Assembly: GCA_963578605.1 (NCBI GenBank)
Contig: CAUZEA010000076.1
Location: forward strand, 1 to 29,565
Length of the DNA stretch: 29,565 nt
Direction of reading: 5' to 3'
Origin: JAKVCB01 sp963578605
Lineage (GTDB): Bacteria > Planctomycetota > Planctomycetia > Pirellulales > Lacipirellulaceae
The notes below the pieces were generated by a model. It was not told where the DNA came from. It ran no database searches and saw only the letters and a program-made list of their open reading frames with translations. Shown here piece by piece: positions 15,427 through 24,223 of this stretch. The stretch's first letter is position 1, and every line of letters begins with the position of its first letter. The position numbers were made by a program, and so were the translations under genes.

Positions 15427-17499
15427 TCACGGTGACGCCGCCAGTTCAGCTAAGCGCTGCTTGATCTGGTCGCTTCCCACGGTTGGTTTCCGGCAGGCAA
15501 AGTTCTCGCACACGTATAACGTGGGTTGGCCACCGATTGCTTCTTTCCCTGCGAATACGTCACAAAGCAACTCGGGAGATGTGCCACCGAGGTCACAAGC
15601 TGCAAGCAGGCAGTTTGGCAGATAATGACTGTGGATGTCACGAACCACTTGCCGGACGGGGTCACTCTCCAAATCACCTGTCAGCACGAGTTCGAAGGCA
15701 GGACCCAGGTTTAAATCGAGGGCCAGAAGCAGCTGTCCCGTTGCCAGGGGGGCTTTCTGCATAAGATTTGCACCGGACTTTAGCGTCGCAGCTGCTGCAT
15801 CAAGATAGTCACTGCGACCCAGAAGTTTGCCAAGTCGCAACAGTGCCGTGGCCGCAACCCCGTTTCCGCTTGGCGTGCTGGCATCGGTAAAATCCTTCGT
15901 CCGGGCGATCAATGTTTCGTGATCAATCGCAGTCAAGAAGAAGCCACCACCCTCATGGTCTGCAAACTTGGAGAGCAAAACGTCGATCAGCGCAACGGCT
16001 TCGGCAAGCCAGTATTCATCGAAGGTCGCTTCGTACAAGCTAATCAACCCATCTGCCAGACATGCATAATCGTCGAGATAAGCGTCGAGCTTGGCAAAAC
16101 CGTTCCTCCAGGTGTGCAGCAGTCTTCCATCATCGCGTCGCAATTTGGAGGAGAGAAACCGGGCCGCCGCTTCGGCCGCCTCGACGTACGATGCTTCAGC
16201 GAGTGCTGCTCCCGCACGGGCGAACGTATCGATCATTAAGCCGTTCCAGGCCACGAGAACTTTGTCGTCGCGTCCAGGACGAACCCGTGCCGCTCGAACT
16301 GCGAGTAGTTTTGCACGACTTTCGGCCAGTTCCTCGTGCAATTCGTGCTCGTCGCGATCAAGCACACGCGCCGATTGTTCGATTGTGCGGGCAAGATGCA
16401 GGATGTTGCGACCTTCAAAATTTCCCTCTTCCGACAGGCCATACACACGGCTGAAGGTCAATGCTTTTTCGGACCCCAAAACCGCTCTAATCTCGTCGGG
16501 TGTCCAGGTGTAGTAGAGGCCTTCACTTCCTTCGCTATCCGCGTCCTCGGTGCTGTAGAATCCGCCAGCCGGATCGGTCATATCCCGAAGTACGTAATTG
16601 AGGATCTCGCGAACGACACGCTCGTAGGTCTTTTCGCTGGTAGCCAGGTACGCATCGAGATAAGCACCACCCAAAAGTGCGTTATCGTAGAGCATCTTCT
16701 CAAAGTGTGGTACGAGCCAGCGGGCATCGACCGAGTAGCGGGAAAAACCACCGCCAAGATGATCATAAATTCCACCCGCTGCCATGCGGTCGAGCGTCAA
16801 CCGAACGACTTCGAGAGAACTTTTCTGCCCCGATCGCTTCCAGTGCCTCAGAAGCAACTGCAGCGCCATCGCTTGAGGAAACTTTGGCGCACTTCCGAAG
16901 CCACCATAGGTAGGGTCGTGCGTCCGGCGCATTTGTGTGGCAGCGTCATCCACTAAATCCCTGGAGGGTTGCCTGCCGAGAGATTCCGAGTCGCTCAACC
17001 CGACCTTACGTAGTTCTTGGGTCAGATGTTCAGCACCTTCGATGGCCTTCTCACGCCGCTCTTGCCAGGCCTGATGTGTGGCGGCCAGAATCTGATCAAA
17101 TCCGGGCATGCCTCTGGACGCCTGCGGTGGCCAGTAAGTGCCACCGTAAAAAGGCTTCAGGTCGGGTGTCAGAAACAGACTCATTGGCCACCCCCCATGG
17201 CCTGTAAGCATCTGCACGGCATTCATATAGATTTGATCGAGGTCCGGTCGTTCTTCACGATCGACCTTGATCGAAACAAAATGCGCGTTCAGAACACCTG
17301 CAATGGCCTCATTTTCGAAACTCTCGTGCTCCATCACGTGACACCAATGGCAAGCAGAATAACCAATGGAAAGAAAAATCGGCTTTTCTTCCTGTCGTGC
17401 CTTTGCGATAGCTTGATCGCCCCAGGGATACCAATCGACGGGATTGTCTTTGTGTTGCAATAGGTAGGGGCTCGTTTCTTGGGCAAGTTGATTAGACAT
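15427..17499 (-). CDS. thioredoxin domain-containing protein, DUF255 (YyaL/SPATA20-like)
   Basis: A 690-residue member of the DUF255 family. The N-terminal thioredoxin-like domain starts NQLAQETSPYLLQHKDNPVD (3-22), carries a CHWCHVM motif (Cys50, Cys53) in IGYSACHWCHVMEHESFEN, and continues with KVDREERPDLDQIYM and GGWPMSLFLTPD. The rest is an alpha/alpha-barrel resembling six-hairpin glycosidases, with GGIYDHLGGGFSRYSVD and WLVPHFEKMLYDNALL. Length is typical (about 650-700). The biochemical role of bacterial members is not established; disulfide or cellobiose-epimerase-like activities have been suggested from fold alone. Same strand as mnmA, 129 bp downstream, so co-transcription is possible. 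No strong ribosome-binding site precedes the ATG. Confidence 0.93.
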   Translation of the reverse strand: MSNQLAQETSPYLLQHKDNPVDWYPWGDQAIAKARQEEKPIFLSIGYSACHWCHVMEHESFENEAIAGVLNAHFVSIKVDREERPDLDQIYMNAVQMLTGHGGWPMSLFLTPDLKPFYGGTYWPPQASRGMPGFDQILAATHQAWQERREKAIEGAEHLTQELRKVGLSDSESLGRQPSRDLVDDAATQMRRTHDPTYGGFGSAPKFPQAMALQLLLRHWKRSGQKSSLEVVRLTLDRMAAGGIYDHLGGGFSRYSVDARWLVPHFEKMLYDNALLGGAYLDAYLATSEKTYERVVREILNYVLRDMTDPAGGFYSTEDADSEGSEGLYYTWTPDEIRAVLGSEKALTFSRVYGLSEEGNFEGRNILHLARTIEQSARVLDRDEHELHEELAESRAKLLAVRAARVRPGRDDKVLVAWNGLMIDTFARAGAALAEASYVEAAEAAARFLSSKLRRDDGRLLHTWRNGFAKLDAYLDDYACLADGLISLYEATFDEYWLAEAVALIDVLLSKFADHEGGGFFLTAIDHETLIARTKDFTDASTPSGNGVAATALLRLGKLLGRSDYLDAAAATLKSGANLMQKAPLATGQLLLALDLNLGPAFELVLTGDLESDPVRQVVRDIHSHYLPNCLLAACDLGGTSPELLCDVFAGKEAIGGQPTLYVCENFACRKPTVGSDQIKQRLAELAASP

Positions 17500-17628
17500 A
17501 CCAGTCTGGTTCTCGCTTGAAACCGCAGGCTTTCGCCGAGGGCTGTCATGATTGTGAGGAACATTTCCCGGGATCCCGGCTGCTGAGAGTCGCTACGGCA
17601 TCGCTACAGTACCGATCGCCAAGGTCCA

Positions 17629-18759
17629 TCATTCGATCCAACCGCCGGCAAGAACCCGTTGGTTGCTTTCAGGATCGTAGCAAACGACCGCTTGTCCGGG
17701 AGCGACGCCAAACTGAGGTTCAGCAAACTCGATTTGCAACCGTTCGTCGGGTAATCGCTGCACCATTGCCGGAGCGGCCTGAGCATTGTAGCGAATTTGA
17801 GCGCAACAAGGTTTTGCTTTATTGACTGGTATCGTTTTATGCCAGGTGACCTGCCGAGCGGTCAGTTCACACCGCATCAATTCATGTCGATCACCAATCA
17901 CCACACGCCGGGTTTCTGGCTCGATCCGCACGACGAACTTCGGTTCACCGAGTGCCACCCCGAGTCCTTTTCGCTGACCCACGGTAAAACCTTCGATACC
18001 GCCATGTTTTCCCACAACGGCACCGTCGACGGTAACTAATTCACCACTTGTGTCCCGGTGTCCGCGCCTGCCGCGCAGAAATGCGTCGTAACGCCCCTCC
18101 GACACGAAGCAAATTTCCTGGCTATCTTGTTTATCTGCCACGCGCATGCCGAGTTCTGCAGCCATACGTCGAATTTGCGGTTTTTCGTAGTCACCAACTG
18201 GCAACATCATTCTTGCAAGGTACTCTCGCTTTACGCCAAACAACACGTAAGACTGGTCTTTGCCGTTGTCCTGCCCACGGCAGAGTTCAATTTCTCCACT
18301 AGCACCCTGTCGCACACGGGCGTAATGTCCTGTGGCGACGTACTCGGCACCAACGCTATCGGCATAGTCAAACAATTTCCCAAACTTGATCCAGTTATTA
18401 CACTGCACACAGGGGTTGGGTGTGCGTCCTGCGGTGTATTCGTCCACGAAGTAATCAATGATCCTGGAGAACTCTTCCTGGAGGTTGAGTGCATAGAAGG
18501 GGAGCTCCATTTTATCGGCCACACGTCGTGCATCCTCGGCGTCAGCTGCCGTGCAGCATCCTTGCTTGTGATTTAACCGGTTGACGATTGGCAGGTGCTC
18601 GGAGCTTGGATTCTCCGCGGGAGTGGTTGCGCAGGCTACGGGAGATTGTTGCCCATGACGCATGAAAATGCCGATGACCTCGTGCCCTTGCTCAACGAGC
18701 AGATGAGCAGCGACACTTGAATCGACGCCTCCTGACATGGCTAACACAACTCGCGACAT
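17629..18759 (-). CDS. mnmA: tRNA-specific 2-thiouridylase MnmA
   Basis: Installs the 2-thio group on wobble uridine 34 of tRNA(Lys/Glu/Gln) using ATP and a persulfide relay. The 376-residue protein has the PP-loop motif SGGVDSS (9-15), the catalytic Cys117 in GRTPNPCVQCN (111-121), GHYARV (145-150), DQSYVLF (168-174) and the second cysteine Cys217 in SQEICFVSEG (213-222), followed by a beta-barrel C-terminal domain (GFTVGQRKGLGVA). A loop at about 36-66 is longer than in E. coli and contains extra cysteines (Cys43, Cys68, Cys69), the latter in KQGCCTAADAEDA. GGAGG lies only 3 nt before the ATG at 18759. Transcribed divergently from prfB. Confidence 0.96.
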   Translation of the reverse strand: MSRVVLAMSGGVDSSVAAHLLVEQGHEVIGIFMRHGQQSPVACATTPAENPSSEHLPIVNRLNHKQGCCTAADAEDARRVADKMELPFYALNLQEEFSRIIDYFVDEYTAGRTPNPCVQCNNWIKFGKLFDYADSVGAEYVATGHYARVRQGASGEIELCRGQDNGKDQSYVLFGVKREYLARMMLPVGDYEKPQIRRMAAELGMRVADKQDSQEICFVSEGRYDAFLRGRRGHRDTSGELVTVDGAVVGKHGGIEGFTVGQRKGLGVALGEPKFVVRIEPETRRVVIGDRHELMRCELTARQVTWHKTIPVNKAKPCCAQIRYNAQAAPAMVQRLPDERLQIEFAEPQFGVAPGQAVVCYDPESNQRVLAGGWIE

Positions 18760-18830
18760 GATCCTCCGAGTTTAATCCCTAGGGCCACTTTCCCACAAGA
18801 AGGTGGCTCGCGGTCTAGGCGGTTGACGCG

Positions 18831-18851
18831 TATAATATAGGCCCACAGGAG
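18831..18851 (+). promoter_or_regulatory. candidate prfB -10 element and ribosome-binding site
   Basis: TATAAT (18831-18836) is followed by AGGAG (18847-18851) 5 nt before the ATG. The implied leader is only about 12 nt. A TTGACG lies just 2 nt upstream of TATAAT, too close to be its -35. Confidence 0.45.
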
Positions 18852-18856
18852 ATTTT

Positions 18857-19973
18857 ATGGACAAAGAACTTACCGACCGTGCTGAGGCTATTCATCGGCA
18901 ACTGATACAGTTACGAGACTCTCTTTGACTACGCAGGCAAGCAGTTTCGCATCAAAGCCATTGATACCGAGATGGCGAAATCGGGCTTTTGGGATAATCA
19001 GGAAAAAGCCCAGGCTGTGGTCAACGAACGCAAGTCGCTCAGCGGGTTCATCGATCCCCTGACCGACGCCTTGATGGCCAACGACGATTTGGCGGCGATG
19101 ATCGAGATGGCCGCAGAAGACGAATCGTTTGTCGACGAGGTGCCCGCTGCGATTGCGCAACTTGAAACCCAGGTTGAAGATCTGAAACTCAAGGTGTTGC
19201 TCAATGGACGCCACGATAGTGCTGGCGCAATTCTCTCGATCAACGCGCGGGATGGAGGTACCGACGCCAACGACTGGGCCGAGATGTTGTTGCGGATGTA
19301 CATTCAATGGGCCCAAAAGAGTCGCTCCGAAGTAGCTATCCTCGATCGTCAAGACAACGAAGAGGCCGGGATCAATAGCGCCACCATTGCTATCCGGGGT
19401 CCGATGGCATACGGCTACTTGAAGGGAGAAACCGGCATGCATCGGCTGGTGCGGATCAGCCCGTTTAATTCCGAAAGCAAGCGACAAACAAGTTTTGCCG
19501 CGGTTGATGTATCGCCCGAAATCAACGACACCATCAACATCGATATCAACGAAGACGATGTTCGGGTCGATACCTACCGGGCAAGTGGCGCTGGTGGTCA
19601 ACACGTCAACAAGACTGATAGCGCTATCCGACTGACTCACGCACCAACAGGCATTGTTGTTCAATGTCAAAACGAACGGTCGCAACACAAGAATCGTGCA
19701 TCGGCTTGGAAAATGCTCCGCTCCCGAATAGCTCGCTTTGAAGAGGAAAAACGCGAGGCAGAGGAAGCGGCCAAATATCAGCAGCAGGCCAAAACAGGTT
19801 TTGGGTCACAGATTCGAAATTACTTTCTCCATCCCGATCAACGCGTGAAAGATGCCCGGACCAAATTTCAGATGGGTAATTTCCGTGCGGTGCTCGACGG
19901 CGATATCCAGGGGTTCCTGGAGGCCACGCTTCGCTGGCGTGTGGGACAACCAATTGAGAAAGATGGTGAATAA
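18857..19973 (+). CDS. prfB: peptide chain release factor 2, decoded by programmed +1 frameshift
   Basis: Releases the peptide at UGA and UAA. The first 23 codons (MDKELTDRAEAIHRQLIQLR then DSL) stop at an in-frame TGA (18926-18928). Slipping +1 at CTT-TGA-C continues as DYAGKQFRIKAIDTEMAKSG through to 19973, giving 371 residues, close to E. coli RF2 (365). The stop-recognition motif SPF is at 201-203 (LVRISPFNSES) and the catalytic GGQ at 246-248 (SGAGGQHVNKTDSA), both within a few residues of their E. coli positions. The region before the shift aligns with the RF2 N-terminal helix, so the shift is autoregulation rather than a mutation. A pipeline without recoding would start at the ATG at 18972 and lose 38 residues. 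A hypothetical gene follows after 37 bp. Confidence 0.97.
18923..18929 (+). promoter_or_regulatory. prfB programmed +1 frameshift site (CTTTGAC)
   Basis: CTT (18923-18925), TGA (18926-18928) and the following C match the conserved RF2 recoding heptamer, where low RF2 lets the tRNA on CTT slip to TTT. In E. coli an AGGGGG 3 nt upstream of CTT stimulates the shift. Here the upstream bases are cgagactct, giving only a weak GAG match to the anti-Shine-Dalgarno sequence. Confidence 0.95.
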
Positions 19974-20010
19974 TGGTTCGAACATCCAACGGCGTAATTG
20001 CTCAGCCGGT

Positions 20011-20610
20011 ATGAAATTAGCCGACCCCCTCGTCATCGAAGCAGCCGGCCTGCGGGCAGTATTCACGCGGCACGCCGATCGCTGGCACCACCGTGTTGAG
20101 ATTCAAGCAGACTCAAAATGGCCCGTCGTGCTGCGGAGTGTGGAGGGGGCACCCGAGGAAGATTTCCCTCCTAGTCCCGCGATCCAGGAACTCCATCCGC
20201 ACGTCGATCCCGATACGGGGTTGGTGGTTTTGGGTGTCGGCATGTCAGGAGGAAATCACTGGAGTCTGGTCTGCCAGACCAATGCCTCGCAGCAAGACGG
20301 GACTCATCAACTCGCCTTCTCATTTGCCTGTCGCAGCCGACACCCGCCAGCAAGAATTGGCAATACCTATGAAGTCCTCCATCAAACGCTCTTTACGCTG
20401 CACGAGGATACCATGCAACTAGTGAGCTGCCCGGGGTCAATTGCCGTGGCCACAACGGACGTTGCTGGTATCACGGAGGTGAATCAGCAACTTCGCCTGG
20501 ACCAGTTTCCGGCACAGATTGCCGCAAACGATGCAAAGCCCAAAACATGGCAATGGTCGTATACGATTCGAACGATTGATGAAACGACCTGTGGCAACGC
20601 GTCTGGCTGA
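20011..20610 (+). CDS. hypothetical protein downstream of prfB
   Basis: A 199-residue protein with no domain I recognise. It appears soluble, without signal peptide or membrane helices, and rich in beta-strand-like segments: DRWHHRVEI, WPVVLRSVEG, TGLVVLGVGMSGGNHWSLV and TWQWSYTIRTID. A cysteine pair is possible but no motif is evident. The ATG at 20011 is preferred; another, at 19963, overlaps the prfB end and adds 16 residues of weak coding character. It lies 37 bp after prfB on the same strand, so co-transcription is likely. It converges with the DUF1080 gene; an 80-bp spacer holds no clear terminator. Confidence 0.7.
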   Translation: MKLADPLVIEAAGLRAVFTRHADRWHHRVEIQADSKWPVVLRSVEGAPEEDFPPSPAIQELHPHVDPDTGLVVLGVGMSGGNHWSLVCQTNASQQDGTHQLAFSFACRSRHPPARIGNTYEVLHQTLFTLHEDTMQLVSCPGSIAVATTDVAGITEVNQQLRLDQFPAQIAANDAKPKTWQWSYTIRTIDETTCGNASG

Positions 20611-20689
20611 AAACGGGTCCAATTCACAAAGACCGAAGTTGAGTCCCGTCCAAGGTGCCTTGCCCAGAATTGGCACTACCGCGCACCGT

Positions 20690-21505
20690 TCATTCAACGG
20701 GTATTTCCTCGCCAGTGTCATGATTGTGAAAAACCGGCGGCCGCTGTTGCGTCCCCACGATTGGTCTCAGCTTCCGCACCCAAATGTTACGATAGCGAAC
20801 TGGGTCGCCGTGATCCTGCAGGCGAATTGGAAGCTTATCGGCGTGTGCCTGGTACTGGGGCGGGCGGTGCCAAGGCGTGTCGCCCAAAAGTTCAAAATGG
20901 TTGAGTATCAAAACGCCGTTATGTAGCGCCGTGATGTAGGCAGGCGACAGGAGTTGGCCTGCGTCGTCGAAACGTGGGGCAGTCCAAATGACGTCGTAAA
21001 CGTTCCACTCGCCGGGTGGGTTCATGACATTTATGGCCGGTGGCGTTTGCTTGTAAATTGCCCCTGCCTGCCCCTCAAAATAAGTGGGGTTGTTGTACGA
21101 ATCGAGGACTTGAACCTCGTAGGTATCCATCAAGAACACACCGCTATTGCCGCGGCCCTGACCGTCACCTTTGACTTCTGCAGGTGCCGACCATTCGATA
21201 TGCAACTGACAGTCACCGAAACCTTGTTTTGTCTTGATGTCGCCCTTGCCAACGACCGCTTCGCCGTTGTCAACGGTCCAATTCTCGCCATTTTCCCAGG
21301 CCGAAAGGTCCTGGCCATCAAACAACACAATGGCGTCGGACGGCGGGCCGTGGGTGCCCCCTGGGGAGACCACTTTTGGCTCGGGCCACTGGATGCCGGG
21401 AAGATATTCAATTTGTGCCATGAGCGGGTTACACCAATTCAAGGCAAAACAAGCAAGACTCGCAACGGAGAGGACAGGGATCGGAACGCATAGTTTAGCC
21501 GCCAT
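20690..21505 (-). CDS. secreted DUF1080 (3-keto-disaccharide hydrolase-like) protein
   Basis: A 271-residue exported protein. The signal peptide is MAAKLCVPIPVLSVASLACF, with a likely cleavage near LMAQ. The DUF1080 concanavalin-like beta-sandwich follows: DAIVLFDGQDLSAWENGENW, GDIKTKQGFGDCQLHIEWSAP, GRGNSGVFLMDTYEVQVLDS, GEWNVYDVIWTAPRF and LPIRLQDHGDPVRYRNIWVR. The family is expanded in planctomycetes and linked to polysaccharide or 3-keto-glycoside breakdown; the substrate cannot be read from sequence. ATG at 21505; a TTG two codons upstream (21511) is less likely. Divergent from the KOW-like gene across 224 bp with no obvious promoter. Confidence 0.92.
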   Translation of the reverse strand: MAAKLCVPIPVLSVASLACFALNWCNPLMAQIEYLPGIQWPEPKVVSPGGTHGPPSDAIVLFDGQDLSAWENGENWTVDNGEAVVGKGDIKTKQGFGDCQLHIEWSAPAEVKGDGQGRGNSGVFLMDTYEVQVLDSYNNPTYFEGQAGAIYKQTPPAINVMNPPGEWNVYDVIWTAPRFDDAGQLLSPAYITALHNGVLILNHFELLGDTPWHRPPQYQAHADKLPIRLQDHGDPVRYRNIWVRKLRPIVGTQQRPPVFHNHDTGEEIPVE

Positions 21506-21729
21506 TGGCAAAAGCCTCCACTACCTGGGGTTCGAAGGGTTTGGGCAAATCTGCCCGAACCAGAATTATGACTGCCAGCCTGGCCACAAGCAACTTGCCT
21601 CGAAGGCATCGATAAGACAGAATGACCGGTTCTGATTCCTGCGGTCGACGGATCGCTGGCCAATAGCAAGGCCTGTTACTGACGGTTGGCCTGTTGCCAC
21701 GCAAAAAATTCGAAGGAGTCTGGCCTCCG

Positions 21730-22371
21730 ATGGCTTTTGACCACATTGAAAAAATAAAACGAGAATACACGGACAAGTACGTCATGGTGGATGGAGATCG
21801 GCCGGAACTTGCCCGGTTTAAGGGAGAGGTTGGCCAGGTCAAAACGGTCAATATGAGCGGGCGTGCCCTGGTCGAATTTGTCGATTACCATTTGAACATT
21901 GGCCGGTATGACATTGACCTCGACTACCTGAAAGTAGTCGACAAACCGGCTCCCAAAGAGAAAAAAACCGAGGCGAAGAAGCCCGCCGCCAAGCCCGCAG
22001 CGAAAAAGGCTCCATCGTCAGCTCCAGCTGGAGAAAAACTCTCCCCGCTGGAAATGGCACGGATGCAGGGGGCGGCCGAAACGAAAGCGGCGGAACCGGC
22101 GGGAAAAAAAGCCTCGAGTGGAAAACTGTCGACTGCCGATATCCTGGCCATGGCCAGGGGAGGTCAAGCATCCGGCCCTGCCACAAGCGAGGAACCGGCC
22201 AACCAAGACCCGCCCGAGCCAGAGCCAGCTTTGGACGAAGAACCCGTTGCCGAAGCACCGACTGAGGAAACAGCCCCGGCTGAGTCGACCTCCGCGGGCG
22301 AAAAAGTAGACAAGTCAAAAATGTCCACTTCCGACATCATCGCCTGGTGCCGCGAGCACGACGCCAGCTAA
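21730..22371 (+). CDS. uncharacterised protein: SH3/KOW-like domain plus three repeated C-terminal motifs
   Basis: A 213-residue protein. Residues about 1-70 form a compact beta-rich domain (ARFKGEVGQVKTVNMSGRAL at 28-47, VEFVDYHLNIGRYDIDLDYL at 48-67) that reads like a KOW or small SH3 barrel. The rest is low-complexity Ala/Pro/Lys and then Ala/Pro/Glu, holding three related short motifs: EKLSPLEMARMQG (102-114), GKLSTADILAMARG (131-144) and SKMSTSDIIAWCREH (196-210). The linker charge switches from basic (72-130) to acidic (150-192). Domain plus beads-on-a-string motifs suggests a scaffold or tether. The ATG at 21730 is preferred over a TTG at 21694; an aaggag lies 11-12 nt upstream. Function unknown. 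Confidence 0.75.
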   Translation: MAFDHIEKIKREYTDKYVMVDGDRPELARFKGEVGQVKTVNMSGRALVEFVDYHLNIGRYDIDLDYLKVVDKPAPKEKKTEAKKPAAKPAAKKAPSSAPAGEKLSPLEMARMQGAAETKAAEPAGKKASSGKLSTADILAMARGGQASGPATSEEPANQDPPEPEPALDEEPVAEAPTEETAPAESTSAGEKVDKSKMSTSDIIAWCREHDAS

Positions 22372-22408
22372 GGCGTGCCGTGGATCATCTCCTGCCAAGC
22401 GAGTAGTC

Positions 22409-22681
22409 CTAGGGTTCGGGTTGTCCCACATCGACTTGTGACCAATCAATGTGGTCCATTTCTTCCCTCAGGACATTGAGGATTTCTTTTGCCTTTGGCA
22501 AATCGCGCTCAGCGACCAAGACTTGAACTTCCCCAGGTGCTTCGGCCATGAATTCGGCGGTAAATCCACCGGTTGCGATGGCAGAAATGCCTGCCTCCTC
22601 GAGCGCCGAAACGACTGGGGCAGTCCCAACTTCAGTCGGAAACGCTACCAATTTGACGAGATGTTTGATGTCATCAGTCAT
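22409..22681 (-). CDS. small DUF2007-like putative signal-transducing protein
   Basis: A 90-residue ferredoxin-like alpha/beta protein: LVKLVAFPTEVGTAPVVSAL (8-27), EEAGISAIATGGF (28-40), EVQVLVAERDLPKAKEIL (51-68). The pattern of strand, helix with EEAGI, then VLVAEEDLPKA is typical of DUF2007. No catalytic residues are expected and the function is unknown. It lies 65 bp downstream of the DUF1501 gene on the same strand and may be its last operon partner. It converges with the KOW-like gene. Confidence 0.75.
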   Translation of the reverse strand: MTDDIKHLVKLVAFPTEVGTAPVVSALEEAGISAIATGGFTAEFMAEAPGEVQVLVAERDLPKAKEILNVLREEMDHIDWSQVDVGQPEP

Positions 22682-22746
22682 TTTTCGAAGATCCTTGATT
22701 GTTCAGCTTGTTTTGTTGTTATGCCAGATTCCCGCTCGGTAATTGG

Positions 22747-24018
22747 TCAGGCAAACAAATCATGGATGACAGACCCGCCAGCGGCGATTTTCATAGGCCG
22801 GCCGTTTTTCGACGTAAAGGTGGTCTGGAGCGAAAGGCCCAGGCCTTGGCAAACCGTGGCCATAAGATCCTCTGACGAGTAGGGTTCGGTCTCGACTTGA
22901 GTTCCATCTTCGTTTGTGGTTCCAATCACGCGCCCGCCCTGAATCGCCCCGCCACCGAGTACCACGCTCCAAGCGCGTGCCCAATGGTCGCGTCCAGAAT
23001 TTCCGTTAATTCGCGGGGTGCGTCCAAACTCACCCATCCACAGAACCACCGTATTTTGCCAAAGGCCGCGTTGCGCCAAGTCTTCGACCAAAGCGCTCAT
23101 TGCCTGATCCATTTCTGGCAGTTTTGTCTCGAGGCCCGTGAAGCAGTTGCTGTGCAAGTCCCAGCCACCCATATTGACCTCGACAAAAGGGACACCTGTT
23201 TCGACCAGGCGGCGGGCCATCAAACATCCCCGGCCGAAACCTGTATTCCCATAGCGATCCCGAATGGTTTCTTCTTCCTTCGCAACCTGGAACGCTTCCA
23301 TTTGCTTGCTCGTGAGCAACCGATGCGTTTTTCCAAGTACTTTGGCATGTTCACCGGCGGCACTACCACGGCCTTCGGCGATGAATCGTTTTTCGAGTGC
23401 GTCGAGCAATTGCATTCGATCCTGCAAACGTTGTTCCTGGATTCCCTTGGAGCGGAGATTTCGCACTTGTCCATTCGAATTAACTTGGAAAGGGGCATAA
23501 GCCATGCCTAAAAAACCAGGGCCGTTGCTCGATCCGCCAACCGATACAAAGGGCGGGATCTCGAGCTCGGGGACGCTCGCTTCCAGTTCGTGGGCGACGA
23601 CTGCGCCATAGCTGGGGTGTTCTATATTGGGATTCGGCACATACCCCGTATGCATGTAATACCGACCTCTCTCGTGGTCGGCCTCGCGCGTACTCATGGA
23701 CCGCACGATCGAAAGGTGATGCATCTGTTGGGCAACTTGCGGCAAGTGCTGACAGATTTGTCCCGCACCCGTGGTGGCGATTGACTGAAAGGGGCCTCCG
23801 GTAGCGGCGCCTGGCTTCAGGTCCCAAAGGTCGATGGTGGGAGGTCCTCCGCCCATCCAAAGCAAGATGCATGACTTGTTATTTCGGCTTAATTCCTGCG
23901 CATGGGAGCGGAGGGTTCCGGTCAATGCGAGCGCGGGGCCGGCAAGTGCCGAAGCGCCGGCCAAATGCTGCATAAAGTGCCGCCGACTCATGCCAAAAGG
24001 GATTAGACGCTTTTTCAT
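22747..24018 (-). CDS. DUF1501 (sulfatase-fold) protein with Tat signal
   Basis: A 423-residue exported protein of the planctomycete-expanded DUF1501 family, related to the alkaline phosphatase/sulfatase fold. A twin-arginine-like signal is present (SRRHFMQHLAGASALAGPAL, 11-30). Typical blocks follow: KSCILLWMGGGPPTIDLWDL (48-67), LSIVRSMSTREADHERGRYY (102-121), NPNIEHPSYGAVVAHEL, VEVNMGGWDLHSNCF, NTVVLWMGEFGRTPRINGNS and GRDHWARAWSVVLGGGAIQG. It lacks the formylglycine motif of true sulfatases. It lies 205 bp downstream of the DUF1549/DUF1553 gene; these two families are almost always paired, and their shared role (possibly with extracellular polymer or surface complexes) is not established. 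Initiation at Met10 is also possible. Confidence 0.94.
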   Translation of the reverse strand: MKKRLIPFGMSRRHFMQHLAGASALAGPALALTGTLRSHAQELSRNNKSCILLWMGGGPPTIDLWDLKPGAATGGPFQSIATTGAGQICQHLPQVAQQMHHLSIVRSMSTREADHERGRYYMHTGYVPNPNIEHPSYGAVVAHELEASVPELEIPPFVSVGGSSNGPGFLGMAYAPFQVNSNGQVRNLRSKGIQEQRLQDRMQLLDALEKRFIAEGRGSAAGEHAKVLGKTHRLLTSKQMEAFQVAKEEETIRDRYGNTGFGRGCLMARRLVETGVPFVEVNMGGWDLHSNCFTGLETKLPEMDQAMSALVEDLAQRGLWQNTVVLWMGEFGRTPRINGNSGRDHWARAWSVVLGGGAIQGGRVIGTTNEDGTQVETEPYSSEDLMATVCQGLGLSLQTTFTSKNGRPMKIAAGGSVIHDLFA

Positions 24019-24056
24019 GGCTTACCTCTCCACATCAAAACCTTGCTACACTTCAT

Positions 24057-24095
24057 CCAAACTATCCAAGACCCAAACTATCCAAGATCCAAACT
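24057..24095. repeat. 16-bp tandem duplication between DUF1549 and DUF1501 genes
   Basis: The unit ccaaactatccaagac (24057-24072) is followed by ccaaactatccaagat (24073-24088) and a partial ccaaact (24089-24095). The period equals that of the array at 1-190 although the sequence differs. Confidence 0.92.
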
Positions 24096-24223
24096 GTAAT
24101 GACAACCTTTTTCCTGCGATATGGGGCATCACCTCACGCGAAGTGGGCAATCATGCGGGCTGCCCTCAGTGGAGTTCAGCTTCCATGAATTACCCAGCCT
24201 GTGGTGTGGTTGTTGGTCAAAAT

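Noticed and set aside
18926..18928. In-frame TGA in prfB as a nonsense mutation or sequencing error
   Set aside because: The CTTTGAC context and the continuous RF2 homology in the +1 frame match the known programmed frameshift.
18888..19688. 266-residue minus-strand open frame opposite prfB
   Set aside because: Antisense to conserved RF2 domains including GGQ; a shadow.
19972..20045. tRNA-like words (ggttcgaac, attgctcagccggt) after prfB
   Set aside because: They are in the wrong order for a tRNA, no acceptor stem pairs, and the ATG of the next gene lies in the middle.
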